From: Strix aluco
Taxonomy: Eukaryota; Chordata; Aves; Strigiformes; Strigidae
Reading direction: 5' to 3'
DNA: 64,000 nt
Assembly (NCBI RefSeq): GCF_031877795.1
Contig: NC_133971.1
Coordinates: 84,530,446 to 84,594,445 of the forward strand
A program made the position numbers and the translations under genes. The notes beneath the pieces are model-generated. The model had not been told where the DNA came from, made no database searches, and saw only the letters and a list, made by a program, of their open reading frames with translations. Numbering within the stretch: the first letter of the stretch is position 1; each line of letters starts with the position of its first letter. Shown here one piece after another: positions 31,831 to 44,460 of the stretch.

Positions 31831-34800
31831 AGATGCTTCTGACACAGTGCTGTGGTATTATTCAAGGCGGTGGTGACCTTGGCCTCGAACAAGCCGTAAG
31901 GAAACAAGCTGACCCATATCATGTGCCATTTGTGATTTAGGGCCGCCCTCCTGCTGCTGGATCCTCCCCGTGGCACCGCTGTGCCTGCATGGTGTGTCGC
32001 TGGCTGGCCACGCACCAGGGCATGCTTACCTGTGTGTGCTGTAATTTTAGATGGTGCTTTTCACAAGAAACAAGATCTGGAATTGTAAAGTCGCCCTCGT
32101 GACTTTGTGATGGTTGCACGGTGTTGGGAGAGCTGCCAGTGATATGTGAGTCACTCACCTGCCTCCTGTCTCTTAGAGTTGATATTTGGTGCGGTGGCAC
32201 ATAGCTTGACATAAAGAAAGCACAGATGGGCCAGACATAACAAAGAACTGATCTGTGGCTGAAAGCCAGTAAATGCTCACCTCTCCCATCAAAACACACC
32301 TTCAAGAAGAAAAAGATGTCACAGTGTAATACAGACCCAGAGGGGCTGTCGAGAAGCTCCTTTCTGTGGGATAGGAGCCTCTAAAGTCCAGTGTCTAGAA
32401 ATGCTGGTGATTTTGGATTCTATTAGAAGAGGAAACATTCACCAGCTCAACTCAGGAACTCTGCCCCCTGCATATTTCCTGGAAGTGATGGCACACCTGA
32501 AACAGGGCTGGGATTTCTCTCCCTGCACAGGAAACCTCAGCCCCATTGGTGCCTGACAGAGGGCAGTGGGCACAGTGCTGCTGCGGGGCAGGCGTGTGGG
32601 AGAGGCAGCAGTGCCAGCTCACAGACAGGGTATTTCTCAGGGTGAGATGTGCAAAGAAAGGCTACAGCTGGAAGAGGCTTTTGCATGGCCGTTCCCGAGA
32701 TGGCTGGGCTGCAACAGGTGCTGGCTCTGGTGGCATCCTGCAGTGTGCTCTGCTGGGTTGTGACCTGGTGTCAGAACAGCTTAGGTTGGCTACAGAGGAA
32801 TTTCTGCTGTGTTTGAGAAGATAGTGCCTTCATCCCTCATCCTTTGGTATAAAAATACGGCATACAGGCTTATTTGCTTGACTTGATGTGTTTAGGGTTG
32901 TTCTTGAGCTGTGAACACCCCTGTTTGTAACTCAGCCCCATTCAGGGAGAGCTGCTCTTTGACCGTAGCATTCCTGTTACATAAGAAACTGTTTCTTTGA
33001 AACAAGTTTGTTGAGTTTTAAATGTCGGGAAGGCAGGTGAACAGCTCAGGAGTGTGTCAGGCTGCATGACGTGTCATCCCGCACGGTGGAGGTGCTGTGG
33101 TCTGCAGCACGCGATGCTCACGGCTGCATCTCACAACTGTAGCCTGATGGCTGCTCCATGAATCATGGCAGCCCCTCCAGAACGCCAGCACAGGGGGACT
33201 GGGGTGCTTACTGAGACATCCGCAGTCCCCCAGTTCTCTGGTACTCAGCAGTCCCAAATGTAGTGAAACCACTCATGAATGAACTCAGGCCATGGGGAAG
33301 AGGTACACACCGGTTCCTTGCACTGCTGGGCACATGCATGTTATTTTACTCATTTATTTTGCTTGTTTAGGCAGAGTCAGGGATGAACTGGGGCTTTTTC
33401 TTCTTTGAGAATTCAGAGACAGATCTAATACTTGGGCAAATTATTTAAATGACTGTTCCTCCAGTGGGCCAAAACCAAATGAACCTCAATCCTGTTCTGC
33501 TTAGCAACATTTCCTCACCCAAAAGGGGGATGATCTTTAAAGGCAACTTCTCCCTATATCTCTGCAGCAACATGAAGAGGTTGGCCTTTCCTTTGGGCAT
33601 ATGTGGGAGAGGAGATGCTTTCCTGTCCGGGCAGCTGTGCACAAACCAATGGGATAGTAGAGTTGCAGGCATTTATTTATTTTCTTTATTTTCTTTTAAA
33701 ATAGTGGTAGGGTAATAAGAATGGTGTGGGACTTTAGTGTACTAAACAGGTTAATAGACCCACCTGTGAGCCAGAGTATTGAAAGTGCTTACCTCCCCGA
33801 TCGCTGCAGTCAGAGCCATGCAGTCAGACTGCACTGGTGTAAGGCAGGAAGCCCCACTGTTCAGAGGGGAGCTGACTTGCACCAGCTCCAGTTCTGGCCC
33901 ACCTTCCTGCAGGGTTTTACTGGTGTGTGAGGGCTGTACAGGTATCACAGTCCATTGTGGCAGGAACAGCACACAGCAGGCCCACTGCCAATTATAGGAT
34001 TGCACAACAGGGGCAGAGCAAAAAAACGACCATTGTGGTTTCAACTCATCAGCGAGCTCTGACGTTTTTTTGTTTCAGTTCCCTTAAATAAAGTAGTGTA
34101 GCTGTGGGAAGCACAGGCCTCTGGGAAGCTGCTGTACTGGAGCAGCCACAAAAGCTCTTTCTTGCTGCAGCTGCGCCGCACAGGACCACAGGTCCCCAGG
34201 TGGGCACAGCCATGGCGGGAAGCAGAGCAGCAGCCCAAGGAGCACAACCCTCTTGGAGCAGCCTTCTAATTCATTTCTGTTTAACACTATTTTAAGTCAG
34301 CGCAATTACACAGCTGAGTAGAGAGAATCGTCTTGAGATAACATGCCCCGAGCTTTGCCGGTGTCTGGGCAATGTGGTCTAACCAGGAACATGTTATTGT
34401 GAGCCAACACGTGACTGACTCTCAGTATGAATAACACCAGCAGGCAGGCTGGCTGAAAGGAAAACGAATGTTGCAGAAACGAAATCAAGAGTAGGAGAGA
34501 AAGGAAACTAGCTGTTTTTTGTCTCAACTCAGTTATTTGTGATGAATCAGCTTGAAGCTGTTTCTATGCCTCCTTATAAGATCGTAAATAAATCTCTTGG
34601 TTATTGGAGTTCCTCTTCTTATCTTCCCAAGCCTGTCTGCTGTTGGCAGCTCTTGTGCCAACTGAGAAGCTGTTTGTCTCTCTCTCCCTTTTCCCGTTTC
34701 TGCAGACCGCAGTCTTGGCACTTCCTGTTGATCTTTGCGGGTCCCAGCACCCGAGCAGGAAACAGCTCTATTGTCAGGAGCACAAGCCAAAGGTCATTTT

Positions 34801-37123
34801 GGGAAAGTGCAGCAGGGTGTGGCCAACACCAAGCGAGGGTGATGATGACCTCAGCAGGCTTTTTTTTTTCTCCCTTCCATTTCTTAAATCACTATAACTC
34901 TTTTGTTTGCTTTTCTCTGGCACCTTTCCTGCAGGGATCTCTCTCACCATTACAAGTAAAGCTTTATATATCCTCAAGCCTAATCTCAGCCTCACTTTTC
35001 AAGAAAGTGGCTTTGTGAAGTGTTAGTGATTTTCTGGCGGAACTGCAGCAAAGCTTCGACCTCCAGCAGCTGCTGCTGCACTGCCAACACCTCCACTGTG
35101 GTGAGAGAAAAGGTTGATGCAGATGTAAATAGTTAAGTGAAATACTCCAGTTAATTCAGCTTTGAGTTGCTGGTGTGATCCAGCACCAGACAGGAAAAGA
35201 AGCTAAGGAGACCTGCCTGCACACTGCTCAGGTGTAACACCCACTTGCACAGGTCTTATCTGCTGTTTAAATATTACCTAATGGCCCTAACACTAATTTT
35301 TAGACTCTCCCTAATGCTGTTCTCTCTTGCCTACTTCCCTTGAAACCTTAAACATATATTTTTCTTAGCAAAACATGAACTTAACGTGGCTGGTTCATAT
35401 ATCACAGTGCTCTGTCACTGGCAGAGGGGATGAACACACATCTTTTCCACTACAACTACCTGTGTGCCAAGCAGGTGGCATTAATTAATTACTTCCAAAA
35501 TGCATCTGAAAGATGATTCATGTGTGTCTGATTTGGTGCCCACCAAAGCCAGGGTGGGCAAAGCTGTTTTCTTACTGAGAGCAATAACATTAGGTAGAGG
35601 ATGGGGTTGGAAAGCAGAGCCTCTATGTGACATAGCTGAAGTGGAAGTGAGTTTATATCAGCTGGGTGCTCTTTAATCAACGAGTAACTTTGAGGAAACT
35701 TAGTTGACTGAATTTTCCTGATCACAGGTTGTTATACAGTCAGTTCTAAATTAGCCAGGGCAAATTATCTGGTGAGCTGAATTTTCTGTGAAAGCAGAAG
35801 CAAAGACACTGCAGGTGGCTCCTTGTGAGGTCATTCCCGATTCAGCCCATTGGTAGTCACCAAAAAGCTTTCTAAAGAGCTAAAAAGGATGTGAGAGTGG
35901 GCAAAATTCACTAGGTAGGTCCTTAAGTGGGTTTTAGCACTTCTGAAGATGACAATAGCCTCATAAAGGCCAGTCTTTGCAACTGCTATTCAGAAGAAGT
36001 AGGTATTAGCAAAATAAATATTAGCCTTGACCACTGTTTATCAGGCTGATGGAGTATTTGCTGAAGAGCTTGTGCGTAGGTGTCTCCAAATGCCAAGCAT
36101 ACTGTTAACACAGCTGCACCATAACTGCTGGGTTTTTGCAGAAGTCCTTCCTTGGATGGTGACTATAGTTATTTTCTGTCTTGCTATCTTTGTTGAGAAT
36201 TTGAATGTGCTCCATTTCTGGAATTCTTCATTGCTTGCTGGTCTGCCAGATCTTTTTCAGGCTCTGGCTACTTCCTGTTTTCCCTGTTCCCTATGCCTCC
36301 TCTGCACTTTGTCATGATTTTTGTGTATAGGCAATGCAGCAGGTGTGGGATTGAAAAAAAAAAAGGGAAATCCCATGTGTGAGCCACTTGGCGCTGTCCT
36401 GGCATGCTGGTGCCTGGCAGCTGAGCCAGCAATCTGGTACCCATGCAGGGCTTGTTATCAGTGACCTGCTGTGGATCACTGAATTCTAATGGGAGAATTA
36501 AGAAATTCAAAGTAGCTTTGCTGGACACCAGCATGGTGACCTGCGATTCCTCCGTCTGGCACTGAGCCTGTCCTCAGTGCTGCAGTGTCTCCCCTGTACT
36601 CTTCCAATGCTCTTCTGTTGGGACAGGAGCTATTTTGCATGGTTAGAAGATTTTCAGACTATTCTGAGTAATATTTCCTTTGTGCTGGGTTTTGGAAGTA
36701 CCTTGCTTGAATAATCTCCATTTGAATAAACAATCGCTTAGTCCCCCTAAATTCCACAAAGCAGATTTAATTTAGGGCAAGACTGAATTTAGCAAGCAGA
36801 TTGAATGTGGGGCAAAAGGTGAATAGAATTAATAACAGAAAGTGGGACTGAATCAAGGTGGGACACAGTACCTTTTGTGAAGCCTTCTCCTTTGAAATTT
36901 TTAGGACTTAACTGCTTTATTCACTGTAAAGATTAGACCTCTACATTTGGAAAAGGCTTACAGTATGAATAAGAAATTAGGTGTGTTTGGTTGGGGCCAT
37001 GTCTTTGCTATAACAAAGAAATAATGAGAATATTATTTCAGTTTCATTTCAACATGTCTGTTTAGGAAAAAAAGGCACAAAAATATGAGACTATGTTGTG
37101 GATAGATCATCACAGCCCACACA

Positions 37124-37145
37124 CACTCACTCACTCACTCACTCA
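37124..37145 (+). repeat. (CACT)n microsatellite
   Basis: About five CACT/ACTC units after a short CA run. Confidence 0.85.
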
Positions 37146-38521
37146 GCCAATATATACCCATTTTGGAGTGCTCTGCTGAGTACTGGCAGTCACCAGCCAC
37201 CAGAGCATCACTGGGACAGGCTGGACCATTTTCATTTGAGAATCTGCATGCTGCATCATGGCAGTGTGAAACCTGCTGTTTGTCCTGCCTCTCTATATGA
37301 CGGGTCCCTATGCAGGCTGTGCTGGCTGAGAAGTGGGGCAGACTGAAATTGTGTCTTGGTGAAAGCTGGCAGGGTGACCACAGACTGTGAAAGCAGAGGG
37401 ACCACTTGACTCATCTCTAGACTGACAACAGAGTTGGTATGAGAGGGCTGACAGCATCCCATGCTGTGAGGTGGTTTCACTTTAAAGCTTTGCCTCTGAT
37501 TGCACTGAAATGAGCTCATTTCCTTTTCGGTTTTATTTTTCATACGCAAAAACATAGAGGGAGGAGGGTGTGACTTTTGGTGCTTGTTCTAAATGGAAAA
37601 CGAAAAGCATCCCTGCAGATGGAAAGTCCCCTACAGCTGCTCTGCAGATATGCTGCAGGAGCTTTAGGTATGAAGGGCCGCAAGAAGAAACGTGTTGGTG
37701 GCAATGACCTTGCACGGAAATGGAAGGAGGCTTGTCCCTTCCTGCCACAAAGTGCTCCCTTTGGGCTCTCGGTGCTTTTTCTGTTGGTATGAACAGCTCG
37801 CAGAGAAAAGGAGGGTATGATGGAAGTGTGGGACAGTGTGGTCAGATGTGGACTGAAGGGTTGTCCTCCCAGAGTACCTATTACCATGCTGACCTAAGGA
37901 CTGGATACATCCACTTCTTTAGTTCAGGGGAGCTCTGCTATGGGGAATAGCTCCACATAGCTCCACCAACTGCAGCTCATAATCCCCCCTTTGCTAAATG
38001 AACACCAGATTCAAGATCCTGCTTGGTTTCCAGGTGACATCAGGGAAAGTAAAACCAGCACAGAGCTGGATGTGTTTGATGTCCACACTGGTGCTGAACA
38101 CGGGGACAAGCTTCTCCCACACATCCACAGTCACGTGCTGGGTGTTGCATCCTCCCCCCCCACCCCAGCATGCACGCTTTTTGCTGGGGGTGTGCTGCTG
38201 TGGGGTGTTGGTTACTGGTGAGAGAGGGAAAGCTGCTGGGTGACCTTTGGCATTAAGACTACAAACAAACAAGTCAGAAATAAGAAGTCTCCCATCGAGG
38301 GTTAGGACACCGTGTTCTTCCTCACCAGAGATCTCTCTGCAGATGCACCAGCTGACTCCAAGGGGTATAAAGGAGAAGTAAATAGGGGAAACAGGAAAAA
38401 GGGTTTTGCACTTGACAACAACAAAGTATTTTTTGCATTTTACAACCTGTTTCTGTTCTCTGGGCCCTCTGTGCTTTGGGAAGGTCCTGGTGTCAGCTGC
38501 TCCCTGCCTCCCTCATGGGTC

Positions 38522-38537
38522 TGTGTGTGTGTGTGTG
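38522..38537 (+). repeat. (TG)8 microsatellite
   Basis: Uninterrupted TG dinucleotides. Confidence 0.85.
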
Positions 38538-39545
38538 CCCCATGCCTCGTGGCAGGGCTGTCACCATCCCCACCTGCTCCCCATGTTCAGGAGAGGAGTG
38601 GTGGAGCACGGATGCCCAGGGGCAGGAAGCAGAGGGGGTGTCGTGGTGAGGAAGTATGTGGGCTGTGTCCCACAGGCAGGAGTAGGACTCAACTTTGTGT
38701 GGCAGCACCTTGGGTTGCATCATTCTTTGTGGGCATGATGCCATCGTCCCTCCCTATTTCATCATCCTGCAGTGGGCAATGAGGTGGACTGGGGGGGAAG
38801 GCGGGGCACACGGGCTGTGCATCTGCAAGGAGCTGTCAATCTGCAAGCACACAAGCAGTTGAAGGGGGGGAAATGTTGGTTTTTTTGTGGTTGTTATTTT
38901 TAACAGAAGGCGCTTTGTCAGGTGGTGGCAGGAGTCTGGCAGGGCACGGCTGGTGTGACCAGGCTGTGTCTGTGGTTATGGCAGAGCACGGTGGCAGGGA
39001 GGGAGAGGTGAGGGGAGTGCTGTGCTGAGAAGGTGAAAGAGGACCCGCAAAAGGACTGGGGAAGGAACAAGAAGTGGAGGAGCCTCCCCAGACAAGCGCC
39101 AGCCACTGCCCACTGCCCTGCAGCTCCCGGGGATGCCAGGGACAGTTTTGCAACATGGAGTCAACAGGACCTGACAAATTAGTCAAAAGCCTGTGTGGTG
39201 GTTTGCTGATTAGGTGTTATAGCTACGTTCCCTGTCTGGGCCCCAACGGTGCAGGCAGGGTGTCAGAGGGAGATGCTCTGAAGGTGCCTCTTGAGCGCTC
39301 AGTGGAACTGACAGGGTGCCCTAAGAAGCACGTACCCCAAGAGGTGCCCCAGCAAGCCGATGCAGGGTGGGATGACCCATGCCAGGAGGGATATAGGGTC
39401 CCACTGAGCATGGCAGGGAAGAGAAGAAAGCTAGCAGCTCCCTCTGTGGGGCACCTCTGCAGGGATGCTTTGGAGATAGTGGTCTGCACCCCACTGGTGC
39501 TGGGAGGAGAGTGTCTGGCTGGCTGTCTCCCCTGCCACAGGCATC

Positions 39546-39800
39546 CCTGCTGACCCTGTGGTTGCTGGAGTGTCCCTGGTGACCCCATGGGATGTGACCA
39601 TGTGATCTCCATGGCATGTGACCCCCTCAGGTGACCATGGTGATTCCATGGGATGGTACCCCACCCGTTTGGGATGTCCCTTATGATCCTGTGCCTTGTG
39701 ACTCCCTCAGGTGATGTTGGTCACCCCATGGAACCACTGGGGTGCTCTTAGTGACCTTGTGGGAAGTGACATCCCTCCACGGTGTCCCTGCGGTCTATGG
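39546..39800 (+). repeat. Degenerate minisatellite
   Basis: Recurring GGTGACCCCATGGGATGTGA-like units with CTCCATGG and CCTTGTG variants, spaced roughly 30-50 bp. The unit boundaries are too worn to define exactly. Confidence 0.65.
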
Positions 39801-40955
39801 GTGCCGGGACATCCCTGGGCTGGGAAGGGGTGAGCAGCATGGGGCTGCTTCCTTTGCAGCCCCAGGTCTTCCCTTGCCAGCCTCTCATGGGGTTCTCCAA
39901 TTTCGCTGGAGACCTGGTGTCGCTACCACCACCTCCTCCTCCTCCTTGAATTGGTGATAAAGGTTCCACCTCCCATCACTCAGGCTGGGGAGTCACGCAG
40001 GGGGACACTGTGGGACCAGTTAGCCTCAGGGTTGTTGGTGCAATCATTGTGCCTCTGAGCTTCAGGTTCCTGCTGCCCAGGAGAGGCCACATCAAGCAGA
40101 AGTCACTGTATATCTAGCAATGGTGGCATCTGGGTCTCCAGCCCAGGAGTTCACAGACTCACAGAATTCTGTGTTTGGGCAATAAATCTGGCAGTGATGG
40201 TGTCAAGTCTAAAAACCCAGAAGGCTCAGACCAGGGAAGCCAACAGAAGTTTGGATGCTTAGTCAAAGTAAATAGTGTGAACTTTCAGTTCTGAATCACT
40301 ATGAAAACCACCTTTTTTGTGGTATCTCAGCAATTGCCAAAAAGAAAATGACAGCACCCACAAAAACAACAAGAAAAATACCTTGTCAGGCTTTCAAAAA
40401 CCTCAGTTAAAAAGAATTCTTGGTACAGTACATGGGAAAACAGTACGGTATGAGGGCAGTCAGTCAATGACCTGTTGGACCTGCAGTTCTGGGAAACCTC
40501 CAAGGGATGAGGGACAATCTCCAGAATCTCTATGTATGAATTTATCTCCCAACTGACAAAGCATGCACAATAAGCAATGCACTGATTCTAGTACTGGCAA
40601 CTCTGATAATCATTGTATCTATCCATAACATTCTTTGCAATGCCTATTTCTAATTTTATTTGTTTCCCTGTCTTCAGCTTTCCCTTCTTACACTTTTGGT
40701 TTTTTATTGTGATGCTTCTAGGTTTGGAACAACTATTTATCTTTTCCTTCTAAATGAAGTCCTACCAACCAACCACATCCTTAAACTAAAGAAAAAAACC
40801 CAGAATTTAAGCATGCTTGGTGAAAAGTAACCATACTATTCTCCTTTTTGATTTTATTGTTGTAGTCTATTTATCCTAGGTTGTAAAATGAGATGAGGGT
40901 TATTGGTTCATGATACTGGATTGTCATTAACTTTATTAATGTGTGATCAAATTAC

Positions 40956-40960
40956 ACTAT
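40956..40960 (+). repeat. Target-site duplication, left (ACTAT)
   Basis: Identical to 41315-41319 on the other side of the LTR. Confidence 0.88.
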
Positions 40961-41314
40961 TGTGGTGGTTTAGCCCCTGCCGGGGTCTGAGACCACGCGG
41001 CCACTGCCCCTCCCCCACAAAGGGAGTGAAATACAAAGCCCCGGGGCTGAGATAAGGAGAGGTTTAATACAACAGAGCAACAGCAACACAACAAACAACA
41101 ACAACAGTAATAGTGATAACAATGAACAGAGCAAGATATATATACCGATCCAGCAGTGAGAGCAGAGAGATCGCACCACACACGCGTTCACCGACTCTCC
41201 CACGCTCCCGCGCTTGGGCGCCAGGACGTGACGTCAGCATGGTATTGAATAACCCGGCTAGAGCTTCCCCCCACTGCTGGGGAAACTTAACCCTATCCTA
41301 GCTAAACCAGGACA
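40961..41314 (-). mobile_element. Solo LTR of an avian endogenous retrovirus, 354 bp
   Basis: On the - strand it begins TGTCCTGGTTTAGCTAGGAT and ends AACCACCACA, so the terminal TG...CA is intact. It is flanked by perfect 5-bp copies of ACTAT (40956-40960 and 41315-41319). In that orientation a TATATATA box (41136-41144) precedes an ATTAAA poly(A) signal (41063-41068), the order expected for U3-R-U5. Five-base duplications fit ERVL-type elements. There is no internal viral sequence, so it arose by LTR-LTR recombination. Confidence 0.88.
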
Positions 41315-41319
41315 ACTAT
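41315..41319 (+). repeat. Target-site duplication, right (ACTAT)
   Basis: Identical to 40956-40960. Confidence 0.88.
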
Positions 41320-44151
41320 TAATTTACATAGATTATTTATAGTAAAATAGTTGGAAATATGCCGTATACATGTAATTGGAGCAACTGCCAAAACAGTGTG
41401 TTTACTTGATACAAGAGGATCACATTCTTTCACAGATACATAGGTAAAGTAACCTGTAAGCCAAAAATCTGTAAGTCACGGCCTCCCTTCTAACACTGAA
41501 GAAACAATATTCTCTTTCATTAGTATATTTGAGGGATTCATTACTAGAGAAAGATTACAAATATCCTTAACTGTGATTTCCTGTATTCATTCTAATGTGA
41601 GTATTTCATTTTTTCAGCTACTTTTAATATCCTCCCAACAGAACAGGACCTTACAAATCCAACAAGCTGTAAACCAAACTTCTATGTGCATGGGAAAAAA
41701 GTGCAAATTGAGATATCAAGAAGTTTGCAGCCAGGAAATGGAGCTTTTTTCTGTGACCTCCTGTGATAATAGAGGCTGTGGTGGTTACAGACTTCTCCCA
41801 GGAGCAGAACATGGTGTATTTTCTGTTGAGCAAAGAGAAAGACAGGTTTCATAAGAGAGCAGAACTTGTAAGAGTTGCAGTTGCAGTACGTACTGATATT
41901 TTCTACCTGCTATTTCTTTTCCTCTACTTACTTCTCCTCTGCACACCCAGGTTTGCTGCTAAGACATGGTGCAGTACAGAGCTTTCTGGAGGAAGCACTC
42001 AAGGCAGCCTGCTGCTGAAGTGGTGCCGAGTGCTTGATCATGAAGAGAGAGATTTTTTTGTGCTTGTTTTCTTAGTCACGAAGGTTATTCCAGCTGGGTG
42101 CATCTCCTGCTCTTCCATTCCCACCAATAATCAGTGTATGGCCACACCCGGTGGCAAATGTGATGGAGGGAAATTCTCAATGTGAGTCGAGGAGTATTTG
42201 GCAAGATATTATTGAGTGGAGGATCAAAGTCACTGTGTTCTCTGGGATAGTGTGATCAGTGCATTTTCCTGTGGTTGTAAAGTATTTGAACCCATGCTGT
42301 AGGCACAAGGGAGAATCAGCATAGCATATTAAGCATTGCTAGGCAGGGTCAGCTCAGGCACATGCTTGTAATGGTGGCTATGGGACATCTGAGAAAGAAG
42401 GTGCTTGGACTACTGAAAACAGGATAGGCATGAAGTAATCTTTCCCTTCTTTTATTCTACCAATTTCTGGCAATCAAGAAGAGTAAGGACTCCCTGATTC
42501 AGAAGCTACATTTAAGGGCTACCTGTTAAATATCATTAACTCTATTTAATCCTACAAGAATAAGTTTTATTCTGAACCTATTTGCACTTTTGTCTTGGAC
42601 ACTAGTCTTTGGCAGTGTGGCTAAATTCTGCACAGGAGTTACCAATCTGCAGGCTGGTTATCGTAGCCCTAATTCATCATCTAATTGTTTTTCTGCTAGC
42701 TCTGCCAGTATGACTCATTCTTTATTTGGATCATTTGCAAGACATGTGAGCTAAATAACTGCAGTAAACTTCAGAAATCCAAGGATGATGAGACACATTC
42801 ACAGAAATAAACCTAGGGCAAGTCTGTTGTGTCTCTAAGGGTGTCTGGTTAGTCTTTTTAACTCAGCCTATCAGCATAGAAAATCAGCTGATGGGAGAGT
42901 CTGTTTAAGAACATAACTGAGAAAAACCTTTATGCAAAAGAGGAAGCAGTCATCAAAACTTCTCTATGTAATTATGGACTATACACATGTTTACTGAAAC
43001 AGGGGAAATAATAGAACAGCTTTAAACTACATGTTTAAAATGTGCTTCAGCCAATAGCCAGGATGATTAGAATCTTATCTTCACACCTCTTTTCTTTGGC
43101 CTTAATTGATGTTTCCACAGTTCAGTAATCTCTGGTAGAGAGATGAGGATAAGAGGCCTCTCTAAAATCCATTTTTATAGTATTTCTCTGATTGTTTATC
43201 AGAAAATTATCAGGAATTCTTGCTTCTAGGTATAGACTAGCCCGGGATATGCAGATGTTGACAATGTTAGGGATGGGGAGAAGGGGTCCTCTTAAAAGTT
43301 TTAGAGCGGTGCACTCAACTAAGACCATTAAACTATGTTCTCAAAGAGGCTGAAAATGTGAAACCTGGGAAAATAAAGGAAAAAGAAAAAAAATCCTCCA
43401 AGGACCCCTTATGGCAATCAATATATTTGCCTCTCTACCTCCTATAGAGACTAGAGTAGCAGCCAGTTGTTATGTGGGGTCAGATGCTCTGCTCATGATT
43501 AAATTACTAGATAGTGTGCTGGAAGGTTGCTCTTTATTTAATGTTGATCCTTTCTACTTTCCATTGAGTCATGGAGTTTTAGCCTAACCACAGCCTCTCA
43601 GTGGAAATCCCCAATAGGTAACATTTTCTCTTTCCTTTTTTTCTTTGACATTTATTGTACAAAAGCTATACGGAAGTTGTTGCTGTTTTTCAAGCCATTG
43701 GTGCAGGGGACAAAGACTGAATGAGAGATCCAGGGAAGAGTAATTGTACCCCTTCCCTAAGTTCTTTTCTATGGCCCCCAGACTGGGGATTGAGCCAGGC
43801 TCATGGCACTGGGACAAGCATGCGTGAGCAGGGGATGGCATGTACCATCTTGTTTATTGCTTCAATTTAACAAACCCAATTACCTGATTTAACACTTCCA
43901 TCAGCTGAACGATATCCCTTCCCTTAATACTGGCCCCTTGACTTAAAATATTGCTGCTTATCCTCGAAGAACTGTCCCAGCGGGTCACCTGTGTGACCAC
44001 AGCAGCACAATCAGATATGCCCCTCTTGCAGCATCTCCTTCTCCTCTGCCATTAGGTTGACTTGCAGAGCCCTCAAATCCCAATCCTGATTTCTGGGATG
44101 ATGGGTGTTGGATTGAAGAGGCACTGGAAGGTGCTACCCCTCTTCTGTGTC

Positions 44152-44167
44152 TGTGTGTGTGTGTGTG
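44152..44167 (+). repeat. (TG)8 microsatellite
   Basis: Uninterrupted TG dinucleotides after a TCTGTGTC lead-in. Confidence 0.85.
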
Positions 44168-44373
44168 CCCGGAGGAGTCGGGTGCTAACCACTGCCACTT
44201 GCTGAGGGAAGTGGATCCCCCCTCTGCAGTGGCTTCTGCCATCCGCCACGTGTTGGTGAAAGCTTCTGGCCCACAGGAAAGTGAAATAATCACAGGAACT
44301 CTCAGTGGTGCCTGACTCTCTGTGTTGCAGTTTCATGAGCTCCAATCAGTAGACTTCTCTAGAGGGCCAGTCT

Positions 44374-44460
44374 GATTTCTTCTGTTCTTTTTCCCCCCCC
44401 CCTGTTTTCTTCCTTTTCTATTTCTCTTTTCCTTTTTTCTTTCTCTTTTGTTTTCTTTTT
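44374..44460 (+). repeat. Polypyrimidine tract
   Basis: Almost only C and T, including a run of about ten C at 44393-44402. It may adopt triplex or i-motif structures. Confidence 0.75.

Larger units (their letters stand above)
31831..40955. other. Intergenic, no gene seen
   Basis: About 9 kb of unique-looking sequence with scattered microsatellites and a degenerate minisatellite. No spliced or intact coding frame could be supported on either strand. Confidence 0.55.

Noticed and set aside
30862..31940. Open frames of about 310 codons on both strands across the PMAIP1 promoter and minisatellite
   Set aside because: They overlap each other, are Pro/Arg/Gly-rich because of GC content and the tandem repeat, and contradict the clear PMAIP1 exons.
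40155..40175. CACAGAAT-like sequence suggesting a reversed CR1 tail
   Set aside because: It is not followed by the conserved CR1 3' region (the usual GGAAGGGAC-type sequence).
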